42,841 bases of DNA from Azonexus fungiphilus. GTDB lineage: Bacteria > Pseudomonadota > Gammaproteobacteria > Burkholderiales > Rhodocyclaceae. The notes beneath the pieces are model-generated. The model was not told where the DNA came from, ran no database searches, and saw nothing but the letters and a program-made list of their open reading frames with translations. The DNA is taken from positions 1-42,841 of the forward strand of contig NZ_RBXP01000016.1 of the NCBI RefSeq assembly GCF_003634965.1, in the 5' to 3' direction. This document shows positions 26,248 through 36,046 of the stretch, in pieces. Position 1 is the stretch's first letter; each line of letters opens with the position of its first letter. A program made the translations under genes and the position numbers.

Positions 26248-27111
26248 ATGCATCGCGACCGGTTCTACACCCTCTCCGCTTCCTGCCCCGACCAGGTCGG
26301 GATCATCGCCCGCGTTTCCGGCTTCATCGCCGAGCATGGCGGCTGGATTCTCGAATCGAGCTTCCATGCGGACGACCTGACCGGTCGCTATTTCATGCGC
26401 ATCGAGATCAAGGCCGATTCGCTACCCTTCCTGCTCGCCGAGTTCCGCGACCGCTTCCGCCGCGAAATCGCCGAACCGCTGGCGATGGACTGGCGGATCA
26501 ACGACAGCGCGGTGAAGAAGCGCGTCGTCGTCCTCGTTTCCAAGCAGGAGCACTGCCTCTACGACCTGCTCGCGCGCTGGCAGTCGAAGGAGCTCGATAT
26601 CGAGATCCCGTGCGTCATCTCCAACCACGACACCTTCAAGGGTTTCGTCGAATGGCACGGCATTCCCTTCATCCACGTGCCGGTCAACGCCGACAACAAG
26701 GCCGCCGCCTACGCCGAGATCCAGCGCATCTTCGAGGATGTGCGCGGCGACACCATGGTCCTCGCCCGCTACATGCAGATCCTCTCGCCGGAACTGTGCG
26801 ACGCACTGAACGGCCGGATCATCAACATCCACCACAGCTTCCTGCCCAGCTTCGTCGGCGCCAAGCCCTACCACCAGGCTTACCAGCGCGGCGTCAAGCT
26901 GATCGGCGCGACCTGCCACTACGTCACCAGCGAACTCGACGCCGGTCCGATCATCGAGCAGGACGTGATCCGCATCGACCATTCGGATTCGCCGGAAGAC
27001 ATGGTCCGCTACGGCAAGGACATCGAGAAGACGGTGCTCGCCCGCGGCCTGCGCTACCATCTCGAGGACCGCGTGCTGGTGCACGGCAACAAGACGGTGG
27101 TCTTCCGCTGA
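26248..27111 (+). CDS. purU: Formyltetrahydrofolate deformylase
   Basis: A 287-residue enzyme with an N-terminal ACT domain (FYTLSASCPDQVGIIARVSGFIAEHGG) and a C-terminal formyltransferase-like hydrolase domain. That domain includes VVVLVSKQEHCLYDLLARW, the catalytic INIHHSFLPSFVGAKPYHQAY and ELDAGPIIEQDVIRIDH. It releases formate from 10-formyl-THF, supplying formate and balancing one-carbon pools. The stop overlaps the isochorismatase-family start (TGATG). Formate production is worth noting since a formate dehydrogenase locus lies later in the window, though no direct link is shown. Confidence 0.95.
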   Translation: MHRDRFYTLSASCPDQVGIIARVSGFIAEHGGWILESSFHADDLTGRYFMRIEIKADSLPFLLAEFRDRFRREIAEPLAMDWRINDSAVKKRVVVLVSKQEHCLYDLLARWQSKELDIEIPCVISNHDTFKGFVEWHGIPFIHVPVNADNKAAAYAEIQRIFEDVRGDTMVLARYMQILSPELCDALNGRIINIHHSFLPSFVGAKPYHQAYQRGVKLIGATCHYVTSELDAGPIIEQDVIRIDHSDSPEDMVRYGKDIEKTVLARGLRYHLEDRVLVHGNKTVVFR

Positions 27112-27653
27112 TGCTGATTTCCCGCAACGATTCGCTGCTGCTCGTCGTCGACATCCAGGAGAAGCTCGCTCCGGCGATCTTCGAGGCCGACGAGATCACC
27201 CGCAACAGCGTCCGGCTGCTCGACGGTGCCCGCCGCCTCGGCATCCCGGCCTTCGTTTCGGAACACTACGTGCAGGGCCTCGGCCCCAGCGTCGCGGCAA
27301 TCCGCGATGCCGCGGTCGACGCCCGGATTTTCGCAAAAACGCATTTTTCCTGTGCCGCCGAACCCGGTGTCCTCGACCTGTTGCAGGCCTGCGGTCGCCG
27401 CCAGGTCATCCTGACCGGCGCGGAAACCCATGTCTGCGTGCTGCAGACCGCGCTCGGCCTGATCGCTGCCGGCTTCGCCGTCTGCCTGGTCGCCGACGCT
27501 GCCTCGTCGCGCACCCCGGCCAACCGCCAGCTTGCCTGCGAGCGCGTGCGTGCGGCCGGCGGCCAGGTGGTCAGCACCGAGATGGTCCTCTTCGAGTGGC
27601 TCGAACGCGGCGGCACCGACGAATTCCGCGCGCTGCTGCCGCTGATCAAGTAA
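27111..27653 (+). CDS. Isochorismatase-family cysteine hydrolase
   Basis: A 180-residue protein with the catalytic triad of the family: Asp in LLVVDIQEKLAPAI, Lys in FAKTHFSC, Cys in TGAETHVCVLQTAL. Relatives hydrolyse amides such as nicotinamide or unknown substrates (YcaC-like group). The ATG at 27111 is chosen because the motif-bearing N-terminus begins there and it overlaps the purU stop. It ends the thrH-purU operon before a strong terminator. The substrate is unknown. Confidence 0.87.
   Translation: MLISRNDSLLLVVDIQEKLAPAIFEADEITRNSVRLLDGARRLGIPAFVSEHYVQGLGPSVAAIRDAAVDARIFAKTHFSCAAEPGVLDLLQACGRRQVILTGAETHVCVLQTALGLIAAGFAVCLVADAASSRTPANRQLACERVRAAGGQVVSTEMVLFEWLERGGTDEFRALLPLIK
27312..27340 (+). 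repeat. Uptake-like motif, variant core
   Basis: GCGGTCGAC (one mismatch), ATTTT at +7 to +11, AAAAA at +15 to +19; inside the isochorismatase-family gene. Confidence 0.45.
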
Positions 27654-27673
27654 GACGGCCGCCTCGACCAATG

Positions 27674-27700
27674 AAAAAACCGCCGGAAGGCGGTTTTTTT
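27674..27700 (+). terminator. Rho-independent terminator of the thrH-purU operon
   Basis: A-run, five-base GC stem (CCGCC/GGCGG) with loop GGAA, then seven T residues. The A/T flanks pair further, so it may work in both directions. Confidence 0.88.
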
Positions 27701-27719
27701 CTGGCCGGTCCGCCTCCCG

Positions 27720-27746
27720 AAAAAAGCGGGCACCCGAGGGTGCCCG
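27720..27746 (-). terminator. Rho-independent terminator of amtB
   Basis: Nine-base arms (CGGGCACCC / GGGTGCCCG), effectively a seven-base stem with a four-base loop. On the minus strand it is followed by one C and six T residues. It lies 26 bases after the amtB stop. Confidence 0.85.
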
Positions 27747-27771
27747 TAAGGGAGAGAGACTACGAATCCGA

Positions 27772-29241
27772 TCAGTGGTGGTAGGCGCTTTCGCCGTGCG
27801 AGGTCAGGTCCAGGCCTTCGCGTTCGTCTTCTTCCGGCACGCGCAGACCGATGACGATATCGACCAGCTTGTAGGCGATGAAGGAGACCACGCCGGACCA
27901 GACGATGCAGGTCACGACACCCTTGGTCTGGGCAATCACCTGAGCGGTCATGTCGTACGGGGCGACGGCGTTGGCGACGTAGTCGTAGACACCGGTACCG
28001 CCGAGGGCCGGATCGGCGAAGACGCCGGTCAGGATCGCACCGAGGATGCCGCCGACGCCATGGACGCCGAAGACGTCGAGCGAGTCATCGGCACCGAGCA
28101 GGCGCTTCAGGCCATTGACACCCCACAGGCAGATCACGCCGGCCAGCAGGCCGAGGACGATGGCACCCATGACGCCGACGAAACCGGCGGCCGGGGTGAT
28201 CGCGACCAGGCCGGAGACGGCACCGGAAGCAGCACCCAGCATCGAGGGCTTGCCCTTGAAGATCCACTCGGCAAACATCCAGGACAGTGCGGCAGCAGCC
28301 GTCGCCACCCAGGTGTTGACCATCGCCAGGGCCGAACCGCCGGAGGCTTCGAGCGCCGAACCGGCGTTGAAACCGAACCAGCCGAACCACAGCAGCGAAG
28401 CGCCGATCATCGTGAAGGTCAGCGAGTGCGGAGCCATGGCCACGCTACCCAGGCCGGTACGCTTGCCGATCATGTAGGCACCGACCAGGCCGGCGATTGC
28501 GGCATTGATATGGACGACGGTACCGCCGGCGAAGTCGAGCGCGCCGTGCTGGAACAGGAAGCCTGCGGTGGCACCGGCGGCTTCGGCCGCGGCGGCATCG
28601 ATGTAGGCATCCGGACCGGCCCAGTACCAGACCATGTGCGCCATCGGGATGTAGGAGAAGGTGAACCAGATGACCATGAAGACCAGGATCGCCGCGAACT
28701 TGGCGCGCTCGGCGAAGGCACCGACGATCAGGCCGCAGGTGATGGCCGCGAAGGCGCCCTGGAAGACGACGAAGATCAGCTCGGAAATCACCACGCCCTT
28801 GGAGAAGGTGGCACCGACCGATTCGACCGTCACCCCGCTGAGGAACAGCTTGTCGAGCGTGCCGAAGAAGGCGTTGCCTTCGGTGAAGGCCAGCGAGTAG
28901 CCGTAGATGACCCAGAGCACGGTGATCAGCGAGAAGACGGTGAACACCTGCATCAGCACCGAGAGCATGTTCTTGGCGCGGACCAGGCCGCCGTAGAACA
29001 GCGCCAGGCCGGGGATCGACATCAGGATGACGAGTGCGGCGCAGACCATGATCCAGGCGTTGTCGCCCTTGTTCGGCACCGGGGCCGGCGCGGCGGCCGG
29101 TTCGACGGCGGCGACCGCTGCTTCGGCGACCGCGGCAACGGCTTCGACGACCGCCGTGGTGGCGGCCGGCTCTTCGGCCCAGGCCGGCGCCCCGAAGGAC
29201 ACCGCGCCGATCAGGGCGAGCACGGAAAGAAGGTATTTCAT
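27772..29241 (-). CDS. amtB: Ammonium transporter
   Basis: A 489-residue Amt family channel. A signal peptide (MKYLLSVLALIGAVSFGAPA, cleavage near AWA) precedes an Ala/Val/Glu-rich linker of about 30 residues, then about eleven membrane helices. Family blocks are VILMSIPGLALFYGGLVRAKN, DFAGGTVVHINAAIAGLVGA with the first pore histidine, and DVFGVHGVGGILGAI with the second. The C-terminal tail (DEREGLDLTSHGESAY) is the region contacted by the PII protein. It follows glnK by 11 bases, the classic regulatory pair. A long open frame on the opposite strand is an artefact of codon composition. Confidence 0.95.
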   Translation of the reverse strand: MKYLLSVLALIGAVSFGAPAWAEEPAATTAVVEAVAAVAEAAVAAVEPAAAPAPVPNKGDNAWIMVCAALVILMSIPGLALFYGGLVRAKNMLSVLMQVFTVFSLITVLWVIYGYSLAFTEGNAFFGTLDKLFLSGVTVESVGATFSKGVVISELIFVVFQGAFAAITCGLIVGAFAERAKFAAILVFMVIWFTFSYIPMAHMVWYWAGPDAYIDAAAAEAAGATAGFLFQHGALDFAGGTVVHINAAIAGLVGAYMIGKRTGLGSVAMAPHSLTFTMIGASLLWFGWFGFNAGSALEASGGSALAMVNTWVATAAAALSWMFAEWIFKGKPSMLGAASGAVSGLVAITPAAGFVGVMGAIVLGLLAGVICLWGVNGLKRLLGADDSLDVFGVHGVGGILGAILTGVFADPALGGTGVYDYVANAVAPYDMTAQVIAQTKGVVTCIVWSGVVSFIAYKLVDIVIGLRVPEEDEREGLDLTSHGESAYHH

Positions 29242-29252
29242 GTCAGGGCTCC

Positions 29253-29609
<357 letters not shown>

Positions 29610-29669
29610 TTAAAACCTGTCGCTGCTCCCGCCGCCGAACAGCCTGGCGACGGGAACGCTATCGTTGGA

Positions 29670-30509
29670 TCAGAAGGACTTGGTGACCGAGAGGACGGCG
29701 ATACCGCGACCGGCGTCCTTGGTCTTGTCACCGACGTCCAGGGCACCGGCTTCCGCGGAGTTGGAATTCGTGAAGCAGTAGAACTCGCCCTTGGTGCAGC
29801 TGCCGGCGGCGTTGGTATCGATATACGACAGGCCGAACACCCAGCCGCTGACATCCTTGGTCACGCCGACCTTCCAGTCGGTGTAGCTGCCCTTGCGGAT
29901 GTTCTTGGCGCTCAGGTGGCCGATGTGACCATTGACGCCCCAGCCATCGCCCAGGTCGTAGTTCAGGTTGGTTTCGAGGTAGCTGGTGCCCTTGGTGCTC
30001 TTGCCGGCGTTGTTGGCAGTGCCGCGCAGCGAGAAGTAGTCGTCGATCGAGTACGAGTACTTGACCGAGATGAACTTCCAGGAAGCGCCCAGATAGATTT
30101 CCTTGTTGGTCACCGAGTCGTCATCGGCGCGGGCATCGAGGACGCCGCCTTCCGAACCCGGGTAGTAGTAGAGGATCGCGCCGAGGTCGAGGCCGAAGTC
30201 GCCGAAGGTCGTGCGGTAGCCGCCGTAGAAGTCCATTTCCAGGTTGCCGTCAGGGAAACCGGCACCCGACGAGACGTTGGAGTTCCAGTTGCCGGCGTAG
30301 AAGCCGCTGGCGTGCGAGTAATCGATGCCACCCTGGAGAGCCGGCTTGCCGAAGGTCTGGTCGATGCCGCGGAAACGGTAGCTGCTGGCCAGCGTGACGT
30401 TGCCGGTGATCGTGTGCGGGCTGGCTTCTTCGGCGGCAGCGGCGACCTGAACGGCCGACGGAGCGGCAAAGGCGCCAACCAGGGCCAGGGCGATCAAGGA
30501 TTTCTTCAT
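29670..30509 (-). CDS. TorF-family putative porin
   Basis: A 279-residue outer-membrane beta-barrel protein. A signal peptide (KKSLIALALVGAFAAPSAVQ, cleavage after VAAAA or nearby) is followed by TITGNVTLASSYRFRGIDQTFGKPALQGGIDYSHASGFYAGNW, the start of the TorF family. Alternating strands run to a terminal aromatic residue (AVLSVTKSF), typical of barrels. It is first in an operon with glnK and amtB, preceded by an NtrC/sigma-54 promoter. A role in passage of nitrogen compounds is plausible but unproven. Confidence 0.9.
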   Translation of the reverse strand: MKKSLIALALVGAFAAPSAVQVAAAAEEASPHTITGNVTLASSYRFRGIDQTFGKPALQGGIDYSHASGFYAGNWNSNVSSGAGFPDGNLEMDFYGGYRTTFGDFGLDLGAILYYYPGSEGGVLDARADDDSVTNKEIYLGASWKFISVKYSYSIDDYFSLRGTANNAGKSTKGTSYLETNLNYDLGDGWGVNGHIGHLSAKNIRKGSYTDWKVGVTKDVSGWVFGLSYIDTNAAGSCTKGEFYCFTNSNSAEAGALDVGDKTKDAGRGIAVLSVTKSF

Positions 30510-30569
30510 GGTGTCTCTCCTGTGAGAAAAGTGGATAAAACGAAAACGATCTTTTGTGCAGCACAGCAG

Positions 30570-30585
30570 AGCAGGAGCCGTGCCA
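30570..30585 (-). promoter_or_regulatory. Sigma-54 promoter of torF-glnK-amtB
   Basis: On the minus strand TGGCACGGCTCCTGCT matches the -24/-12 consensus TGGCAC-N5-TTGCW with one mismatch. GG and GC are separated by exactly ten bases. The start site would fall near 30560, about 50 bases before the torF ATG. Confidence 0.82.
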
Positions 30586-30596
30586 ACATCTTTTTA

Positions 30597-30610
30597 TTGA
30601 TCAAAATCAA
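30597..30610. promoter_or_regulatory. FNR/Anr-type binding site
   Basis: TTGATCAAAATCAA is an exact match to TTGAT-N4-ATCAA. Its centre is about 43 bases upstream of the predicted sigma-54 start, between that promoter and the NtrC box. Confidence 0.7.
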
Positions 30611-30612
30611 AC

Positions 30613-30624
30613 AATTGGCCAATT
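30613..30624. repeat. 12-bp perfect palindrome
   Basis: AATTGGCCAATT, between the FNR-type box and the NtrC site. Role unknown. Confidence 0.45.
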
Positions 30625-30649
30625 ATTCTCAAGCCACGCACCGACATCG

Positions 30650-30666
30650 GGCACCAATGCGGTGCA
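30650..30666. promoter_or_regulatory. NtrC binding site (enhancer)
   Basis: GGCACC-N5-GGTGCA differs from the NtrC consensus TGCACC-N5-GGTGCA at one base. Its centre is about 98 bases upstream of the predicted sigma-54 start. Direct CACGCACC half-site-like repeats flank it at 30635-30642 and 30679-30686. Confidence 0.78.
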
Positions 30667-30755
30667 GTTACAGAACGTCACGCACCAGCGGCGAGCGAAG
30701 CGGAAAATGGCGGGAAATACCGCTGTGCTAGACTCCCGCACCCACGGAGGAAATC

Positions 30756-30998
30756 ATGCTCGATCCCAAGACCCTCGAAGAATTCGGCGCCAAGATGAGC
30801 GCCCTGCTCGCCAACTCGCCGGCCCGCGACATCGAGAAGAACGCCAAGGCAATGCTTGGCGGCCTGCTCGGCAAGCTCGACCTGGTCACCCGCGAGGAGT
30901 TCGACATCCAGGCGCAGCTGCTGGCGCGTACCCGCGAACGCCTGCAGGCCCTCGAGGCCCGCGTCGAGGCGCTGGAAAAAACCCGCAGCGGCCAGTAA
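30756..30998 (+). CDS. ubiK: Ubiquinone biosynthesis accessory factor UbiK
   Basis: An 80-residue protein of the UbiK/YqiC (BMFP) family. An N-terminal amphipathic part (LDPKTLEEFGAKMSALLAN) precedes a C-terminal coiled coil (VTREEFDIQAQLLARTRERL, ending ALEARVEALEK) that forms trimers. It supports UbiJ-dependent aerobic ubiquinone synthesis. GGAGG at 30746-30750 precedes the ATG. comM follows after six bases. Confidence 0.92.
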   Translation: MLDPKTLEEFGAKMSALLANSPARDIEKNAKAMLGGLLGKLDLVTREEFDIQAQLLARTRERLQALEARVEALEKTRSGQ

Positions 30999-31004
30999 GC
31001 GGCC

Positions 31005-32492
<1,488 letters not shown>

Positions 32493-32496
32493 ACCG

Positions 32497-33696
32497 ATGT
32501 CCTCACCCGCCCCCTCCTCGCGCGGCCTCGCGCTACTGCTGGCCTGCCTTTCGGCGCTCGGCCCGTTCTCGATCGACACCTACCTGCCGTCCTTCGAGGA
32601 CATTTCGCACCGTCTTGGTGCAACGCCGCTCGAAGTCCAGCAGACGCTCTCCGCCTACCTCTTCTCGTTCGCCGCGATGACGCTGTGGCACGGCGCCATC
32701 GCCGATCGCTTCGGACGGCGCCGGGTGATCCTCTGGGCGCTGGCGCTGTTCGGTGTCGCCTCGCTCGGCTGCATGCTCGCCGGCAGCATCGGCCAGCTGT
32801 GGTTCTGGCGGGCGATGCAGGGCGTCACTGCCGGCGCCGGCATCGTCGTCAGCCGGGCGATCGTCCGCGATCTCTACGACGGCGCCCAGGCGCAGCGGCT
32901 GATGGCGCAGATCACGATGATGTTCGCGCTGGCGCCGGCCATCGCCCCGGTGATCGGCGGCTGGCTGCAGACCTGGTTCGGCTGGCGCTCGATTTTTGCC
33001 TTCCTGGTGCTGTCGACCGTGGTCCTCTGGCTGACCTGCCTGCGCCTGCTGCCCGAGAGCCTGCCGCCGGAGCGCCGGCAGTCGCTGCGCCCGGGCTACC
33101 TGGCCGGCGCCTACCGGCAGGTCTTCAGCTCGCCGCGCTTCCTCTGCGCCTGCCTGGCGCTGGCCCTCAACTTCGGCGGGTTCTTCATCTACGTGCTGTC
33201 GGCGCCGGTATTCCTGATGCGCCACCTGGCGCTGCCGGAAACCGCCTTCCTCTGGCTGTTCGGCCCGGCGATGCTCGGCCTGATGAGCGGTTCCTGGCTG
33301 TCCGGCCGGCTTGCCGGGCGGATCTCGCCGGGGCGCACGGTCGCCCTTGGCTACGTAGCGATGAGCTGCGCCGCGCTGCTCAACCTCGGGATCAACCTGA
33401 GCCTGCCGCCGGGGCTGCCGTGGAGCGTCGCGCCGCTGTTCGTGTACACCATCGGCATGTCGCTGGCGATGCCCAGCCTGACGCTCTTCGCGCTCGATCC
33501 TTTCGCCCGCCAGCGCGGCCTGGCGGCGTCCTGTCAGACCTTCTTCCAGTCGGGCTTCAACGGCATAGCGGCGGCGCTGATCGCGCCGGCGCTATGGGGT
33601 TCGACGCTCAGCCTGGCGGCCGGCATGGCCGGGCTGATGCTGGCCGGCGGCCTGGCCGCGCTGGCCCACCGCCAACTACGTCTGCTGCCAGGGTAG
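32497..33696 (+). CDS. Bcr/CflA family multidrug efflux transporter
   Basis: A 399-residue major facilitator with about twelve membrane helices. The opening LLLACLSALGPFSIDTYLPSF and the loop GAIADRFGRRRVILWALALF are typical of the Bcr/CflA drug:H+ antiporters. FALAPAIAPVIGGWLQTWFGWRSIF is motif C of the family. The ATG at 32497 lies four bases after the comM stop. The substrate is unknown. Its end overlaps the convergent rhodanese gene by 21 bases. Confidence 0.9.
   Translation: MSSPAPSSRGLALLLACLSALGPFSIDTYLPSFEDISHRLGATPLEVQQTLSAYLFSFAAMTLWHGAIADRFGRRRVILWALALFGVASLGCMLAGSIGQLWFWRAMQGVTAGAGIVVSRAIVRDLYDGAQAQRLMAQITMMFALAPAIAPVIGGWLQTWFGWRSIFAFLVLSTVVLWLTCLRLLPESLPPERRQSLRPGYLAGAYRQVFSSPRFLCACLALALNFGGFFIYVLSAPVFLMRHLALPETAFLWLFGPAMLGLMSGSWLSGRLAGRISPGRTVALGYVAMSCAALLNLGINLSLPPGLPWSVAPLFVYTIGMSLAMPSLTLFALDPFARQRGLAASCQTFFQSGFNGIAAALIAPALWGSTLSLAAGMAGLMLAGGLAALAHRQLRLLPG
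32992..33020 (-). repeat. Uptake-like motif
   Basis: ACGGTCGAC on the minus strand (33020-33012), AAAAAT at +15 to +20; inside the Bcr/CflA gene. Confidence 0.55.
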
Positions 33697-34068
33697 CCCG
33701 CGGAAGCGCCAGCCGCCCTGGGTGCCGCGGTGGAAATCTTCGTCAAGCGGCCCTTCGAAACCTTCGACGACGTTGATGACCTGCGTAAAGCCGGCGCTTT
33801 CCAGCGCCTCGCCGGCGAAGATCGAACGGCTGCCGCTGCGGCAGATGAGCAGCACCGGCCGGCTCAGGTCGCCCTTGACCAGGCGGCCGACCTTGCGCGC
33901 GAAATCCGGGTCGATCTCCCAGTCCGGCGCTTCCTGCCAGGCGACATGCTCGGCGCCGACAGGATGGCCGACGTACATGTGCTCGATCTCGGTCCGGCAA
34001 TCGACCAGGACGGCCTCCGGCGTCTGCTGCAGGAAGGCGTGAGCGGCGTTGGGATCGAGATGCTGCAT
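33676..34068 (-). CDS. Rhodanese-like sulfurtransferase
   Basis: A 130-residue single-domain rhodanese. The active-site loop is CRSGSRS with cysteine at residue 76, and the CH2-like motif near the start reads VLVDCRTEIEH. Single-domain rhodaneses carry persulfide sulfur for cofactor synthesis or detoxification. It stands divergent from a lipoprotein gene; the 91-base gap between them contains a TATTAT -10-like sequence. Confidence 0.88.
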   Translation of the reverse strand: MQHLDPNAAHAFLQQTPEAVLVDCRTEIEHMYVGHPVGAEHVAWQEAPDWEIDPDFARKVGRLVKGDLSRPVLLICRSGSRSIFAGEALESAGFTQVINVVEGFEGPLDEDFHRGTQGGWRFRGLPWQQT

Positions 34069-34159
34069 CGGCGTATGGGAAAATTTGAATGGACCGATAT
34101 TATGAAAGCAGCGCGCGCAAAAGCGTAAACTCGTCGCTCAGCCCCACCCTGGAGCCCGC

Positions 34160-34657
34160 ATGAAACTCCCCGCCTGGATCGCCACCCTGTTTTCCGCCCT
34201 TGCCGCCGCGCTGCTGCCGGCCTGCGATGTGGTCAATCTGCCCAGGCTCGAACCGGGCGTCACCACCCAGGCCGAAGTCCGCAGCCGCATGGGCGAACCC
34301 GGTTTCGTGCATCACGACCCGGACGGCAGCGTCACCTGGGAATACAGCCGCCAGCCGGCCGGCAAGGTCTGCTACATGATCCGCTTCGACAGCCGCGACA
34401 TCGTCGCCGCCGTCGACCAGGTGCTGACCCCGGCCGGTTTCGCCCGCGCCCTGCCCGGGCTGAGCCAAGACGAAGTGCGCCGGCTTTACGGTCAACCGGC
34501 GAAAAAGCAGGTTTTCCGCAATCTCGGCGAAGAAATCTGGGAATGGCATGTCGAGGGTGAAATCGCCACCGAGGAAACCTACTTCTCGGTCCATTTCGGC
34601 CTCGCCGACGGCCGGCTGCGCAAGGCCGGCCTGCGCGTCGAACCGGGCGGCCGTTAG
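34160..34657 (+). CDS. Outer-membrane lipoprotein, SmpA/BamE-like
   Basis: A 165-residue lipoprotein: a signal sequence with lipobox LLPAC places the acylated cysteine at about residue 22. The mature part contains two repeats resembling the SmpA/OmlA (BamE-like) fold: LEPGVTTQAEVRSRMGEPGF and LPGLSQDEVRRLYGQPAKK. Unlike true BamE it holds two such units and is longer, so a role in the Bam complex is not implied. TGGAG precedes the ATG. Its 3' end overlaps the convergent mobA gene. Confidence 0.75.
   Translation: MKLPAWIATLFSALAAALLPACDVVNLPRLEPGVTTQAEVRSRMGEPGFVHHDPDGSVTWEYSRQPAGKVCYMIRFDSRDIVAAVDQVLTPAGFARALPGLSQDEVRRLYGQPAKKQVFRNLGEEIWEWHVEGEIATEETYFSVHFGLADGRLRKAGLRVEPGGR
34488..34516 (+). 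repeat. Uptake-like motif
   Basis: ACGGTCAAC, AAAAA at +6 to +10, TTTT at +16 to +19; inside the lipoprotein gene. Confidence 0.55.
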
Positions 34658-35238
34658 GCGCCGGAAAAACGCGCCAGTTCTGCGCGCGTGTTGATGTTCT
34701 CGAAAGCCGCCGGCTGGTCGTCGAAAGCCACCTCGACCGCGGCCAGCGTCGCCGTCCAGCCGCCGAAGCGGCGCTCGCCGGCCTGCAGATAAGCCGCCAG
34801 CGACGGCAACAGTTCGCGCCGGCACAGGCAGAACACCGGGTGCACCTGGTCGCCGGTACGGGCAACGGCGATCTGCGCGGCATTCACGGTCAACGCCGCA
34901 AACAGGCGAAAAACCAGATCTTCCGGCAGGAAGGGCGAATCGCAGGGCGCCGTCGCCACCAGGGGTGTCGTCGCCGCCGCCAGCGCTGCGTGCAGCCCGG
35001 CCAGCGGCCCGGCGAAGCCGTCGATGGCGTCGGCGACGACCGGATGACCGAAAGCGGCGTAAGACTCGCGATTGCGGTTGGCGTTGATCAGCAGGCTGCC
35101 GACCTGCGGCGCCAGCCGGCCGATCACGTGCGCCACCAGCGGCCGCCCGTCGAGTTCCTGCAGGCCCTTGTCGACACCGCCCATGCGCCGGCCGAGACCG
35201 CCGGCCAGGACGACGCCGGTGACCAGTTGGCGATCCAT
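34654..35238 (-). CDS. mobA: Molybdenum cofactor guanylyltransferase MobA
   Basis: A 194-residue nucleotidyltransferase with the N-terminal loop GVVLAGGLGRRMGGVDKGLQ, then LINANRNRESYAAFG and the metal-site segment LVATAPCDSPFLP. It adds GMP to molybdopterin, making the bis-MGD cofactor needed by formate dehydrogenases, which fits the rest of this block. The ATG at 35238 overlaps the stop of the DsrE-like gene (TGATG); the open frame continues upstream but homology starts here. Confidence 0.92.
   Translation of the reverse strand: MDRQLVTGVVLAGGLGRRMGGVDKGLQELDGRPLVAHVIGRLAPQVGSLLINANRNRESYAAFGHPVVADAIDGFAGPLAGLHAALAAATTPLVATAPCDSPFLPEDLVFRLFAALTVNAAQIAVARTGDQVHPVFCLCRRELLPSLAAYLQAGERRFGGWTATLAAVEVAFDDQPAAFENINTRAELARFSGA
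34886..34914 (+). repeat. Uptake-like motif
   Basis: ACGGTCAAC, AAA at +6 to +8, AAAAA at +15 to +19; inside mobA. Confidence 0.55.
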
Positions 35239-35603
35239 CAGTACACCAGCGTCCGCCACGCCGGATCGAGCGTTCGGGCGACAAAGGCAGTGGCGCCGGC
35301 GGCGCCGGCATCGGCGCGCAGCGTTTCTGCGGCGCCGACCCAGGCGGCGCGGGCCATGCCGCAGGCGTAGAAGCGGACGCCGGCGGCGGCGGCTTCGTCG
35401 AGGAAGGCGGCGATGGACTTTTCCCGTGCCGGCGTCGGCCAGGCGGCCTCGGCGACATCGGCGACCAGCCAGCGCACCGCCGGCCCGGCGAAGTGGATTT
35501 CGACCTCGGCATCCAGCGCGCGCGCGGCCAGCGCATGCACCAGCGGCGTCACCGCCTGTTCCGGCTGCGCCGAGCCGATCAGCAGGGCCAGCCGCTCAGT
35601 CAA
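35238..35603 (-). CDS. Small DsrE-like protein
   Basis: A 121-residue protein with an alpha/beta fold resembling the DsrE/DsrF-like family: ERLALLIGSAQPEQAVTPLVHAL, then GVRFYACGMARAAW with a single conserved-looking cysteine at residue 81 in the position where DsrE-type proteins carry their active cysteine. Such proteins often relay sulfur. It is wedged between mobA and a GcvH-like gene with overlapping ends on both sides (eight bases with the GcvH-like gene). The assignment is by pattern only. Confidence 0.62.
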   Translation of the reverse strand: MTERLALLIGSAQPEQAVTPLVHALAARALDAEVEIHFAGPAVRWLVADVAEAAWPTPAREKSIAAFLDEAAAAGVRFYACGMARAAWVGAAETLRADAGAAGATAFVARTLDPAWRTLVY

Positions 35604-36030
35604 GTCGGGCCTCCGGATCGAGCTTCAGCACCTGCGCCCGGTAGGCGGCGGCATCGACCAGCAGGCCGCGCTCGCCGGCCCAGTCGGTCGGCCGCACGCG
35701 GGCCATCCAGCCGTCGCCGTAGGGATCGCGGTTGATCCGCCCGGGCCGCTCCTCGGCCGCCTCGTTGCCTTCAAGCAGCACGAAGGACAGCGGCGCATGC
35801 AGCGCAAGCAGCGTCTTGCGGCACTCGACCGTGCCCATCCCGCGCCCGCGCGCCACCTCGGCGCCGTTCGGCTTGCTGGTGAAGGCGATGATCTCACCGG
35901 CCAGGTGAATACCGAAGGCGGTCGCGCCGATCAACAGCTCGCCACCCAGCAACTCGCGCACCCACATGTCGTGCTCGGGGTAATAAAGAAGATCGTCGGG
36001 GATGGTGCCGGTGAAGGGTGTGGTGGGCAT
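35596..36030 (-). CDS. GcvH-like lipoyl-carrier protein
   Basis: A 144-residue protein resembling glycine cleavage H protein: LLYYPEHDMWVREL, then GATAFGIHLAGEIIAFT, then GTVECRKTLLALHAP where Lys72 occupies the lipoylated position, and PYGDGWMARVRPTDW near the end. No other glycine cleavage genes are near. Stand-alone GcvH-like proteins also serve as lipoate-binding sulfur carriers, which would fit the DsrE-like neighbour. The ATG at 36030 has no clear ribosome binding site and lies 16 bases after selC. Confidence 0.78.
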   Translation of the reverse strand: MPTTPFTGTIPDDLLYYPEHDMWVRELLGGELLIGATAFGIHLAGEIIAFTSKPNGAEVARGRGMGTVECRKTLLALHAPLSFVLLEGNEAAEERPGRINRDPYGDGWMARVRPTDWAGERGLLVDAAAYRAQVLKLDPEARLD

Positions 36031-36046
36031 GGCGACGGAAAAGGGG

